Source: Theropithecus gelada
Taxonomy: Eukaryota; Chordata; Mammalia; Primates; Cercopithecidae
Direction of reading: 5' to 3'
Assembly: GCF_003255815.1 (NCBI RefSeq)
Contig: NC_037670.1
Location: forward strand, 67,727,742 to 67,791,741
Length of the DNA: 64,000 nucleotides
Shown here: positions 55,325 to 64,000 of the stretch, in pieces
Layout of the letters: each line of letters begins with the position of its first letter
Numbering within the stretch: position 1 is the stretch's first letter
Notes under the pieces: generated by a model
What the model was told of the DNA's origin: nothing
What the model saw: only the letters and a program-made list of their open reading frames with translations
The model's database searches: none
Program-made: the position numbers and the translations under genes

Positions 55325-55650
55325 GTTGTGGGCTGAAGGGTGTCCCCCAAAATTCTGGCATTGAAGCCCTAACCCCCAGTGTGACTGTATTGGAGACAGA
55401 TCTTTCAGGAGCTAAGTAATGTTAAATTATGAGGTCATAAGGGCGGGGTGCTAATCTGATAGAATAAGCGCCCTTATCAGAAGAAAAAGAGGGAGATCGC
55501 TCTCTTTCTCTCTCTCTCTCTCTCCCTTCTTTCTCTCTCTCCCTCCCTCCCCTTCTTTCTCTCTCTCCCTCCCTCCCCTTCTTTCTCTCTCTCCCTCTTC
55601 TCTCCCCGCCCATGTGAAGACACACGGAGAAGACAGCCTGAGCTAACACA
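55325..55650 (+). mobile_element. MLT1C-like LTR with internal pyrimidine minisatellite
   Basis: TGTTGTGGGCTGAAGGGTGTCC, AGCCCTAACCCCCAGTGTG, TATGAGGTCATAAGGGCGG, then the TC-rich expansion, then CCATGTGAAGACACACGG. The 3' quarter is lost. Confidence 0.8.
55500..55605 (+). repeat. 26-bp pyrimidine minisatellite
   Basis: After a TC run, a 26-base unit (CCTTCTTTCTCTCTCTCCCT then CCCTCC) occurs at 55525, 55551 and 55577 (last one partial). The copies are identical over their shared length. Confidence 0.97.
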
Positions 55651-55989
55651 GATGGCAAAGCACGTGGAGTGCGCCTGGGGTGGCCCTGCCAGCTGATGTG
55701 CATCAGCCGTCAAGGAGGTGGTTTTCTAAGTGGAATTAGCATCCCCTACTCCCAGGCAGGCTTCAGCAATAGCACTGGGAGTGACACACACAGTGCTCCC
55801 CGCGTGCTGGCATCACCATGTTCACCCTCCCAAAGGGTCCTGATGTGGATGAGGGAGCCCAGCCCCCACCTCCCAGGAAGCCAGAGAAACAGAAGTCAAC
55901 CCAAGTTGCTGCTGGAGCAGGTGGTGTGGACCGCTCTCTGAGGCACCTCCTGGTTTACTGAGTACTGTCACAGACATCATCATTCCACA
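55651..55989. other. single-copy sequence
   Basis: Nothing recognised. Confidence 0.4.
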
Positions 55990-56215
55990 CTCAATTCAGC
56001 AGCTTTCAGCAACAAACCGTTGTTGAGCTACTTCTGCAACCCACATGCTGCGTGAATCCTGGGGAGCCAAGAATGTAGGAAGCAGACACATCCCTTGCCC
56101 TCCTGGGCTCAGTCCGCTACAGAAGATAAGACCCCGTCAAACCATCACACAAGCACATGTAACCCTGCAATTGTATAAACCACAAATTCATACCAACCTT
56201 CACAAAATGCCAGCA
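55990..56215 (-). mobile_element. L2 LINE 3' end
   Basis: AACCGTTGTTGAGCTACTTC, ATCCTGGGGAGCCAAGAATG, ATCCCTTGCCCTCCTGGGCTC, in the order of the antisense L2 tail (TATTGAGCACCTACT, GGGGATACA, CCCTGCCCTCATGGAGC). Confidence 0.6.
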
Positions 56216-56330
56216 GGGATTTGAGAAGAATTTGAACAATCTTTTTCTGTAGTTCATATGGGGCAGGAAAGATCTGCGGAGAGCTCACCACACTTTTGAA
56301 AAGGAAAAGCATGGAGGACTAACTCCCCCA
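56216..56330 (+). mobile_element. L1M LINE, ORF2 fragment
   Basis: GTAGTTCATATGGGGCAGG and TGAAAAGGAAAAGCATGGAGG resemble the TTCATATGGAA and AAAGTTGGAGG motifs near the L1 ORF2 end. Confidence 0.45.
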
Positions 56331-56419
56331 GGCACTGAACCGCTTCAACCCTTTAGTGACAGCAGCTTCTCTGGGTCTCAGAACACACAAGTGGAAGACC
56401 CAGGTGGAGCTTGGAGTAA

Positions 56420-56577
56420 GACAGAGAGAGGAGAGCAGAGGAGAGAGGAGAGAGGAGAGCAGAGGAGAGAGGAGAGAGGAGAGCAGAGGAGAGAGGAGAG
56501 CAGAGGAGAGAGGAGAGCAGAGGAGAGAGGAGAGCAGAGGAGAGAGGAGAGAGGAGAGCAGAAGAGAGAGGAGAGCT
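56420..56577 (+). repeat. polypurine minisatellite (17/24-bp units)
   Basis: GAGAGGAGAGCAGAGGAGAG-type repeats. The AGCA landmark recurs at spacings 24, 24, 17, 17, 17, 24. The 24-base unit equals the 17-base unit plus one extra seven-base GAGAGGA. Almost purely purine on the plus strand. Confidence 0.95.
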
Positions 56578-56674
56578 CCAGAGGTGGCATTGGGGAAATC
56601 ACTCCTGAGACAAGCAAAGCCTGACTCTATACATGACACCACTTACAGAGGTGGATGTCATACGAATTCAAGAC

Positions 56675-57378
56675 TGAAAATGGAGAAGTATAATTATAAA
56701 ACTGAGAAAGAAAATGAAATCTCCGGACCCCAAACTCACTATGCCAAAAGCAGAGTTAAGTTTGAGATCTGAGTCACACGACACAGCCTTCCTTTTTTTC
56801 CCAAACAGATCACTGTCACTTCACAACCCTGTGTCATAGCCTCATCCATAAGCCATGTTCCCACCAGGATGGAAGGCCACATATCTCCCCAGATGGCCTC
56901 CCTCACAAATTGCTCACAAGTAAATTCCTCGTGAACCCCTCAGTCTTTCGGGATACATGCACCTGCCCTGTAAATTAGCCCTAAAGCTGAATTCTGTTGA
57001 GTCTCACCCTGACAATGTCAGTTACCAGTTTATCTTCACAGGTACAGAGGAAGTCCAGAAATCATCGCTCTACCTACCCTGAGAGGAAGGCATAATTCAC
57101 TTTTTCCTCTACTTCCTCCTTTCATGTGTGAAATGTGGATTTACTGAGCACTAATGGGAGCTTCACAAGAAATAACCATTTGCCTCACTTCTACCCTCCC
57201 TCCCTTTTTTCCTCCTGCTTGCTCTTTCCATTTGAAATACTCCCAAACTCTCTTTGGAAAGCAAAGGGCACAGATGCTCCTGTGACCTGTGTTTATCTTG
57301 GGCATATCCTTAAACTTTGGCTAAATAAACCTCTATCAATTGAGACACTTGCCTCAGTCAGTCACTTTTTGGCTAACA
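56675..57378 (+). mobile_element. ERV1 LTR (MER4-like)
   Basis: GAGAAAGAAAATGAAATCTCC, CACTATGCCAAAAGCAGAG, CACTGTCACTTCACAACCC, GGCTAAATAAACCTCTATC with AATAAA, then CAATTGAGACACTTGCCTCAG and an end at GGCTAACA. Typical ERV1 U3-R-U5 layout. Subfamily not certain; left end approximate. Confidence 0.6.
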
Positions 57379-57412
57379 AAACCATAAAAGAGTGTGTCTC
57401 TGTGACTAGGGA

Positions 57413-57463
57413 TAAAGTCTTCTTAAATAAAACAATACAATAAAGAAAGTCTTCTTAAATAAA
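57413..57463 (+). repeat. 19-bp direct repeat
   Basis: AAAGTCTTCTTAAATAAAA occurs at 57413-57431 and 57445-57463 with 13 bases between, at the junction of the LTR flank and L1M. Confidence 0.95.
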
Positions 57464-58335
57464 ATGATCAAGGCACACACCATAAGGTGAAAGATAAATC
57501 TGACAACATTCAAATTAAGGACTATGGGCCAGGCATGGTGGCTCACACCTGTAATACTGTACGGGGTGAGTGTTTTGCTTGAGCTTAAGACCAGCCTAGG
57601 CAACATGGTGAAACCCCATCTCTACAAAAAAATACAAAAATTAGGCATGGTGGCATGTGCCTATAGTCCCAGCTACTTGGGAGGCTGAGGCAGGAGGATC
57701 ACTTGAGCCCAGGGTGGGTGAGGCTGCAGTGAGCAGCCTGCACTGCACCACTGCACTCCAGTCTGGGCAACAGAGTGAGATCTTGCCTCAAAAAAAAAAA
57801 AAAAATTAAGGAGTATGGTTGAGTGAAAAGCATCATTTGTAAATTAATAGATGACAGCCTTATCTAAAACTTACAAAAGAATAAAATCTGGACTATCTGA
57901 ACTATATTAGTAATTCCTATAAATGAATAATAAAAAGTCAGGTGATGAACAGGCACCTGCTGAAAAGGAAGCCCAAATGGTAACAAGTATATGAAGAAAT
58001 AATCACAGTTACTAGTAATATGATAAAGAATAACTTTTAGAGTGAGGTGCCACTTTACACCCAATAGAATCTCACACAAAAAAACTAGAAAGGCGTATAA
58101 TACCACGTGTTGGCTAAGATGTGAAGAAGCAGGAATCCTCCTCCCTATCAAAAGGAGAAGGAACTGGTTTCAGCCATCTGGAAAAGCAATACGCTGGCAT
58201 TCAGCAAATTAAGGAATTCAGCTCCTGAGTATACATCCTAAAGAGACTCTCACAGAGCTTCACTCAAATGCTCATAGAGGATGCTGCTCATCACAGGATT
58301 AACTGCCCTAGGGCACTGAGCACAGCCCAGGTCAA
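57464..58335 (+). mobile_element. L1M LINE, end of ORF2 and 3' UTR, split by AluJ
   Basis: ACCATAAGGTGAAAGATAAATC before the Alu; after it GATGACAGCCTTATC, TAATTCCTATAAATGAATAAT, GTGAGGTGCCACTTTACACC, TTAAGGAATTCAGCTCCTGAG and CATAGAGGATGCTGCTCATC follow the same pattern as the L1M at 10511-11340. Confidence 0.65.
57528..57802 (+). mobile_element. AluJ with left-arm deletion
   Basis: GGCCAGGCATGGTGGCTCACACC then a rearranged left arm (TACTGTACGGGGTGAG), a linker, and a right arm with ATCACTTGAGCCCAGGGTGG. Target duplication AAATTAAGGACTATGG (57512-57527) and AAATTAAGGAGTATGG (57803-57818), one mismatch. Confidence 0.92.
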
Positions 58336-60837
58336 TGATGATAAAAGGAGGAGAATGGCCAAGAAAAGGCACTCTAGGCCTGTGCGACAGGACTGGTTGA
58401 TGGACCCAACACTCACTCCCATTCCTTTATCTACCTCCATTGTGGCACCTGGAAAACATAAATATCTCCTCTTTCCAAATGCCCATGAGGATGGGGCAGC
58501 TGCTGAGCCTGCTGAGGAGTGGGGGGAACCTCTGCTTCCTCCAGCGACTGACAGCACCCCATTCACCACACACACAGCAGCAGCAAAACAGGGTCACGGG
58601 CACTGGGGACAGCCACAAAAGGGAGAGCATTCGCGTTCAACCCTTCAACTGGATGTTTTTGTTCTCCCTGACATTTTGTTTTTCTGATCTCTTTCTTGTC
58701 CTCTGAATGCCTGTTCACAGGTGTCCTGCTTATTTGGATGTGACGTCTTCTCCTGCCCCACCTAAGATAGCAGTTCTGGTGCTGCTACTGCTGTCTGCTT
58801 TGTTTGCTTCAGTCTCTGTTGTTCTGAGGTACGGTTTGGAGGCTCTCCTTGAAGTCAGCCGATTCTTGGCTGAATGTGAATATTTAAGGGGAAAACATTA
58901 GAACACTGGCTGGAGGCCTCCCAGGAGAGGGCAGGGCCTGGGCACTGAGGTGCCATGGAGGAGACAATCAGACCCTGCCCCACAACCTCCCAGGGGAGCC
59001 CTAGAGGGCAGCATCCATGGCTCTGTCCTCCGAGTTGATCAGTTTTCTCGGCATAGGCAGGAGGATTTTCCAGGCTGTATATGGAGGAATGGAACATTCT
59101 AGAATCCCAGCAGGAAAAGCAGCTGAACCTCACCTTCCACAGTCTCACTTATTCACCTTCTACCCCAGCAGGTCTCCTGTAGGGTGGGAAAGGGCTCAGG
59201 GACTTAACCAGCCCACAACCCACCTGGGCCAGTGTTCTCGCTTCCCTCCAGTTCTGAGCCTCTCTGGGGTCTGGGGTCTGGGACCCCATGGCTTGCTCCC
59301 CACTGTCCCACCCAGGTTTGTAGGTCTCACCTTCCCTCACTCTGCAAAGTTCAGCCACTTTCTGTCTCCCAAAATCTTGCTGACATCTCTCCTTGGCTGT
59401 CATTCCCTTTTTTATTCTCTTTGTCCTTGTATGTTACTTCTCTGTTCATTGAGTGGAATTTGGGGAAATTAATGTTACTCCACCACACTTAACAAAAGTC
59501 TCGTCTGCAAGTTTCTACCACCCGCTTGGTGTTCTCTCCCAATTGGGGAAGAAAGAGGAGAAGGACTGGGGTCATACAGGGCGATCTGCCAGAGTGTGCC
59601 CATGTCTGCACCCTATGTTCCTATTTCCCCTTCTTCGTATCATGCCCTGTGTCCTCAGACCTCCAAGCTCCACACAAAATGGGAGGTGTGAATTTTCTAC
59701 CTCCCTATCCTAGCACAATGAAGCCTGGCATGCTAGTCTCTTGCCTCACTAGAAATCCTAGTCAGTCTCAAAACTCAAAGCCAAGCAATGGCATTTGTGT
59801 CCTATCCGCTGAGTGTTATTAAATCAGTAGGTGGGAACCACAGGACTACATGATCTGAGGAGAAATAAAAATGCATTGATTTAATGTTTTGAATGGCCAC
59901 TAGTATCCTTCATGCTACAAGGGGCATGTGAAACAGGAGACTTTGGGCCTATCAGGTTTTCTGGGGAGGTGAGGAGCTCAGAACAGGAGGATGAGATGTT
60001 AATTAGGTCAGAGGGGAAGGAAGGAGGAAACCGAATGAGCAAATGGCCCAAAACAGGTGGCTTCTCAGCACTCCTGCAGCAGCAGCCCTTCCCATGCCAG
60101 TCCTCAGTCTGATGCGTCAGATCAGGGCTTCTACTCATTCCAAGGGCAGAAAGTATGGCCATCACATGAAGCAACAGTAGGCATCCAGGACAAATTTGAG
60201 GATTGTCCATTCAAAATTAATTCCCAGAATGGCTCCACCTTGACTTGTAAACACCACTACCCTCTCAGGCCCTCAGTCAATCCCTGGGCAGTGCCAAGTT
60301 TTCTCCTACGTCCAGACATCAGAGACACACAGAGTGAAGGCACCAAGTCAGACGATCTTCTGAGCTTTCCCTCAAAGCTGCTGCCCACACAGACCAAGCT
60401 GACCTAAGTGGGGATCACACAACAGTTGCGTCATGAGTGGACACTTTTCAAATGAAAGCTCCTGGGAACGTCCCAGGAGACAATGGAAGGAAACTCACCT
60501 TCTTCTAATGGCCTTCCTCTCTGCAAAGTCCTGCATGGTGCCAGGCATGGGTGGGGCTTCCAGAATAACATCCTTTAACTTTAGGGGAATCACATGTAGT
60601 GCGACCCCATGGGCAGCAACAGGAAATCCTGCTAGATATAACTTGGTGTGTTTTATAGCTCCTGCAGCTGTTTGAGAGACCAATATCAAATTGAAGGTCT
60701 GGGAGCAGCTACACCTAACAATCAGACACTATCCCAGAAACAACAGCTTCCACTCTGCAGTCCCAGACAAAAATCCTGTCATTTCTGGTAGCCACCCATT
60801 AACTCAAGCACTCAAGAATGCAGTCACAAAATGTACC
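58336..60837. other. single-copy block
   Basis: About 2.5 kb, the longest repeat-poor stretch on the right side. A 64-codon frame at 58707-58901 has a hydrophobic segment of about 20 residues in its middle, but no other support. No gene is called. Confidence 0.45.
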
Positions 60838-61125
60838 TAATGACTCCCACATCTAGCTCTTAGCCTAAATCTCTCACCTAAGCTCCAGATGTAGATGTGA
60901 ACCCCACATAGCTCAAACCTAATGTGTCTAGAACAGAACTCATACTGGTGGGAGGAGGTCAGGGAGACTTTACAGATGAGGAAGTCTTTAAATTGGACCT
61001 TGCAGCAGAGTAGGAGGCAGAGATGGGAAAGAGGATGGAGAGAAGGTGGGAACACATTTGAGAAAAATTTCGATGGTAGAATCAATAGGGCTTGAAGACT
61101 GATTGGATGTGGCAGTAGGGGAGGG
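60838..61125. mobile_element. two L2 fragments in opposite orientation
   Basis: 60838-60945 is sense L2 ORF2 (ACTCCCACATCTAGCTC, TAGAACAGAACTCATACTGG). 60950-61125 is antisense L2 (GAGGTCAGGGAGACTTTAC, GGTAGAATCAATAGGGCTTG, TTGGATGTGGCAGTAGG). They meet head to head near 60947. Confidence 0.55.
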
Positions 61126-61562
61126 CTATTAGGGTAATTCAATAGGTCTCAGCAACACATTTTTGAATACTCACTATTTTTGGAATAGATAATACACGTA
61201 CATGGTTTAATATTCAAGGACCACAAAAAGTCATATCATGAAGAGTGGGCATTCTTTCCACGCCCGTACCCCAGGCATCTGTCGCCTCCCTGAGTGGGTC
61301 TAGGAGGGGCCATGAAGCATAGACTTCTCTGCACCTGGGCCTTTTCACCTGATAACACACCAGGAAGACTATCCCCACTCAACACACATTGAATGGACCA
61401 CATTGCATTCATACTTAACTAGAATTCGGTTCCTGAACAATTAGGTTGCTCTCTAGCTTTTGCTGCAATAAATATTCTTATAGATATATATGTGCAAGTA
61501 TATCAGTAAGATGAATTTCTTCAAGTGAAATTGATGAGTCAAAGGTATACGCATTTCCAATG

Positions 61563-61917
61563 GTTTTTGTTTGTTTTTTGATTGTGGGTTTTTGTTTTGT
61601 TTTGTTTTGGTTTGGTTTGGTTTTGTTTTTGTTTTTGTTTTGAGACATGGTCTCACGCTGTTGCCCAGGCTGGAGCACAGTGGTGCGATCACAGTTCACT
61701 GCAGCCTCAACCTCCCAGGTTCAAGCCATTCTCCCACCTCAACCTCCTGAGTAGCTGGGACTACAGGCATGTACCACCATGCCCAGCTAAATTTTTTTGT
61801 AGAGTTGCAGTCTCCCTATGTTGCCCAGGCTGGTCTTAAACTCCTAGGCTCAAGCAATCCTCCTGTCTCTGCCTTTCAGAGTGCTGGGATTACAGGCATG
61901 AGCCACTGCGCTTGGCC
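61563..61917 (-). mobile_element. AluJ with (GTTTT)n-type tail
   Basis: An 80-base antisense tail of GTTTT/GGTTT units, then GAGACATGGTCTCACGCTG, CAACCTCCCAGGTTCAAGCC, CCACTGCGCTTGGCC. Target duplication TCCAATG at 61556-61562 and 61918-61924. Confidence 0.93.
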
Positions 61918-62065
61918 TCCAATGTTGTGTAAAAGATACTGCCAAACTGCCCTCCACAAACACTGTCCCAATTTATACCCCCAGCAACAACATATGAGAG
62001 TACCTTTTTCTTTGCACCTTCTCCGACACAGTATATTATTACACTTTTAGACTTCTTTTCTCCTT

Positions 62066-62380
62066 TTTTTGATGGAGTTTCACTCTTATTGCCCAAGCTG
62101 GAGTGCAATGGCACGATCTCAGCTCATAGCAGCGTCTGCCTCCCAGGTTCAAGCCATTCTCCTGCCTCCCACGTTCAAGCCATTCTCCTGCCTCAGCCTC
62201 CAGAGTAGCTGGGATTACAGACATGCACCACCACGCCCTGCTAATTTTGTATTTTTAGTACAGATGGAGTTTCTCCATGTTGGTCAGGCTGGTCTCAAAC
62301 TCCCGACCTCAGGTGATCCACCCACCCACCCCGGTCTCCCAAAGTACTGAGATTATAGGCATGAGCCACATCACCTGGCC
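62066..62380 (-). mobile_element. AluS with a 26-bp internal duplication
   Basis: Antisense AluS (GATGGAGTTTCACTCTTATTG ... CCACATCACCTGGCC). A 26-base unit ending TTCAAGCCATTCTCCTG is doubled (62139-62164, 62165-62190; one mismatch). Target duplication ACTTTTAGACTT (62043-62054) and ACCTTTAGACTT (62381-62392). Confidence 0.93.
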
Positions 62381-62505
62381 ACCTTTAGACTTTTGCCAGT
62401 CTGATAGTGAAGAATGATGACATCTTCATACAGTTTAAATTGTGTATTTCTTATTTTAATGAGGTTGAACATCTTTTCGCATGTGTAAAAGTTATTTCAA
62501 TAAAA

Positions 62506-62940
62506 TAATCCCTATTGACACCCACCATACCCTAGGTATTGGGCTTAGTATAAAGGACAAAAACCAGAACGACTCCTGTTTCTGCCTTAGTTAACTTGGT
62601 GGATGAATATGTCACTCACTGAATACAAGAAGAGGCAGAATCTCAGTAGAGATGTGAAGGGGTTGAGAAGAGAGAACAGGAAGATGTAATAGTCCAAATA
62701 AGAAAATACACTGGTCTAAACTAGCCCAGTGGCAGAAGGAACAAAGAAAGAAAGGATTAAAGCTGTAGAAAGAATAGACTTTGGGGACTGCATGGGTGTG
62801 GAATCTGGGAGAGGGAGGAGTCGTGTATTATTCTCCAGCTCTGGGTTAGAGAGTTTAATAAAAGATGGATCCATTTTCTGAGAAAGAATCACAATAGGAA
62901 ATGCAGGCGTTGAAGAGGAGATTATGAGACTAGGATGTAT
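62506..62940 (-). mobile_element. L2 LINE, 3' end and ORF2 fragment
   Basis: TATTGACACCCACCATACCC, GTATTGGGCTTAG at the 3' end, then AGATGTAATAGTCCAAATAAG and GGAGGAGTCGTGTATTATTCTC, in antisense L2 order with a large internal deletion. Confidence 0.55.
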
Positions 62941-63400
62941 GCTGCAAGTCAAGGAGCAGTGTCAGGAAATGTAGTTACCTGCCAGTCTGAAAATGCAAGA
63001 AAGGAAAGGAAAGGAAGAAAGGAGGGAGGGAGGGAAAATTGATAAAATACAACCGTTTTCAAAATATTGGACATCAAATAATGAAGGACAATGGTCCCTG
63101 AGAGCTGGAAAACAAGCAAGATGAGCCCTAGGATGCCCCAGCTTACTGTCTTAGAATTTTCAGGTTGTAGAATAGAGAGGGGGAGTTGAGAATACGGAGC
63201 TGAGAGACTCAGGGGACTAGAGTGTTCAGGACATGTAACAAGATATGATTCAAGCTGCACAGAGAGAAAGAGAGTTCTGAAGATATGCAGAGAGTTCTCC
63301 TTGAGTCTTCAGTTAAAAATGATCACTACATGCATGAAGAAATGACCTGAAGCCAGGAAAAGAGCCACTTCAAAGGGTTAGAGAAAATAGGATCCAGTAT
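62941..63400. other. unclassified sequence with a small GGAA/GGGA tract
   Basis: A purine-rich run lies at 62998-63035 (GAAAGGAAAGGAAAGG then GGAGGGAGGGAGGG). The rest is unassigned. Confidence 0.4.
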
Positions 63401-64000
63401 TTACACTACCCCAGTACCGCAGAGCTGGTAACAATACCTATTCCCACCAGCCAAATTGGAAAACCTCATAATTCACAGTTCACTGAATCAAGTACTCATA
63501 CGGTCTAACTTTAGCAGTGGGAAATAATTAGCCCAAGACTACACATTGTTCTGGTACAGCCTAGCAAACTTTAACAGCAGGACCTGAAAGATTCAGATGA
63601 TTTCTGTGAAGATCACTGCATCCAAGAACAGGACTCGGGATATTTCTATAAATACAAAAATACCCAGCACAAACAAGATAAAATTCATAATACATGGTAT
63701 TTAATCAAAAATATATAAGACAGGCAAAGAAGCAGGATAATACAATTTATAATAAGGTGTAAAATCAATCAATCAAAAGTGACCCAGAACGGACGCAAAA
63801 GTAGCACACAAGGACATAAAAACATGTAAATAATACTATATATATACAGAATACTATAACTGTATTCAAAAAGCTAAAGGGAAGATTTAATGCTTTAAAG
63901 TAGTAACACAGAAGTATTTTTACAATCCCAAGGTAAACGTCTAGAGGTGAAAACTGTAATAACTGATATGAAATATGCGCTGGATGAGATTAACGACAGG
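63401..64000 (+). mobile_element. L1M LINE, 5' UTR/ORF1 region, runs off the window
   Basis: CAAAAATACCCAGCACAAAC, TGGTATTTAATCAAAAATATA, GACAGGCAAAGAAGCAGGATA, AGCTAAAGGGAAGATTTAATG, GCGCTGGATGAGATTAACG follow the sense order of an old L1 ORF1 leader. No frame is intact. The element continues beyond 64000. Confidence 0.7.

Larger units (their letters stand above)
61150..62505 (-). mobile_element. L1M LINE 3' UTR, split by two Alus
   Basis: Antisense L1M: AACAATTAGGTTGCTCTCTAG, GCAAGTATATCAGTAAGATG, AATTGATGAGTCAAAGG, CTGCCAAACTGCCCTCCAC, CCCAGCAACAACATATGAGAG, GAGGTTGAACATCTTTTCGC. Confidence 0.8.

Noticed and set aside
56319..56642. 107-codon Leu/Ser-rich minus frame and Arg/Glu/Gly-rich plus frames
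   Set aside because: Artefacts of the polypurine minisatellite.
58707..58901. 64-codon frame with a hydrophobic segment, possible micro-membrane protein
   Set aside because: A single hydrophobic stretch in a short frame without conservation or transcript evidence is expected by chance.

Overview
The window is nuclear DNA of a catarrhine primate (human, ape or Old World monkey). The evidence is AluJ, AluS and AluY copies, a primate L1P tail, a MADE1 mariner MITE, and older eutherian repeats (MIR, L2, MLT1, MST, ERVL, L1M). I find no protein-coding gene, rRNA, tRNA or CRISPR array that the sequence supports. The open reading frames are short, lack family signatures, and mostly fall in repeats or low-complexity tracts. 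Repeat family names come from recalled consensus sequences, not from a search.

Layout. 0-9 kb: solo LTRs (an ERVL/MLT2-type copy, an MST copy with a perfect ACTAG target duplication, and an antisense ERVL LTR carrying a large GATA microsatellite), MIRs, a sense L2 tail, and an antisense L2 split by an MLT1. 9-11.3 kb: L1M tails cut by AluS. 11.3-16.5 kb: mostly single-copy DNA with a CpG-dense patch and a strong CTCF-like motif near 13.0 kb, then a young L1 tail with a 16-bp target duplication. 16.5-19.6 kb: an ERVL provirus remnant (LTR plus decayed gag region) split by an ERV1-type LTR, an AluS and an AluY. 19.8-22.6 kb: purine and compound microsatellites, MLT1, nested Alus, and a MIR with a 79-bp tandem duplication. 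22.6-27.7 kb: a long antisense L1M with three Alu-related insertions and a TG-rich tract.

27.7-33 kb: single-copy blocks, an AluS with a GGAA/GGGA tract, a CA-rich tract and an LTR-like block. 33.3-39.3 kb: four copies of one LTR family in both orientations. Two of them are near-identical; one holds an Alu and the other is its natural empty site. 39-52 kb: largely single-copy, with a second CTCF-like motif, L2, L1M and MIR relics and CA/TG tracts. 52-57.4 kb: MLT1, an AluJ carrying both (AT)20 and (GAA)25, a MADE1 hairpin, two minisatellites and an ERV1 LTR. 57.4-64 kb: L1M fragments with Alus, L2 fragments, and an L1M 5' region that runs off the end.

Nothing here acts as an operon or pathway. 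The window records layered retrotransposition with well-preserved insertion scars. Its possible functional content is regulatory: CTCF-like motifs, a YY1-type site in an LTR, a miR-548-like hairpin, and several repeat-free AT-rich blocks.
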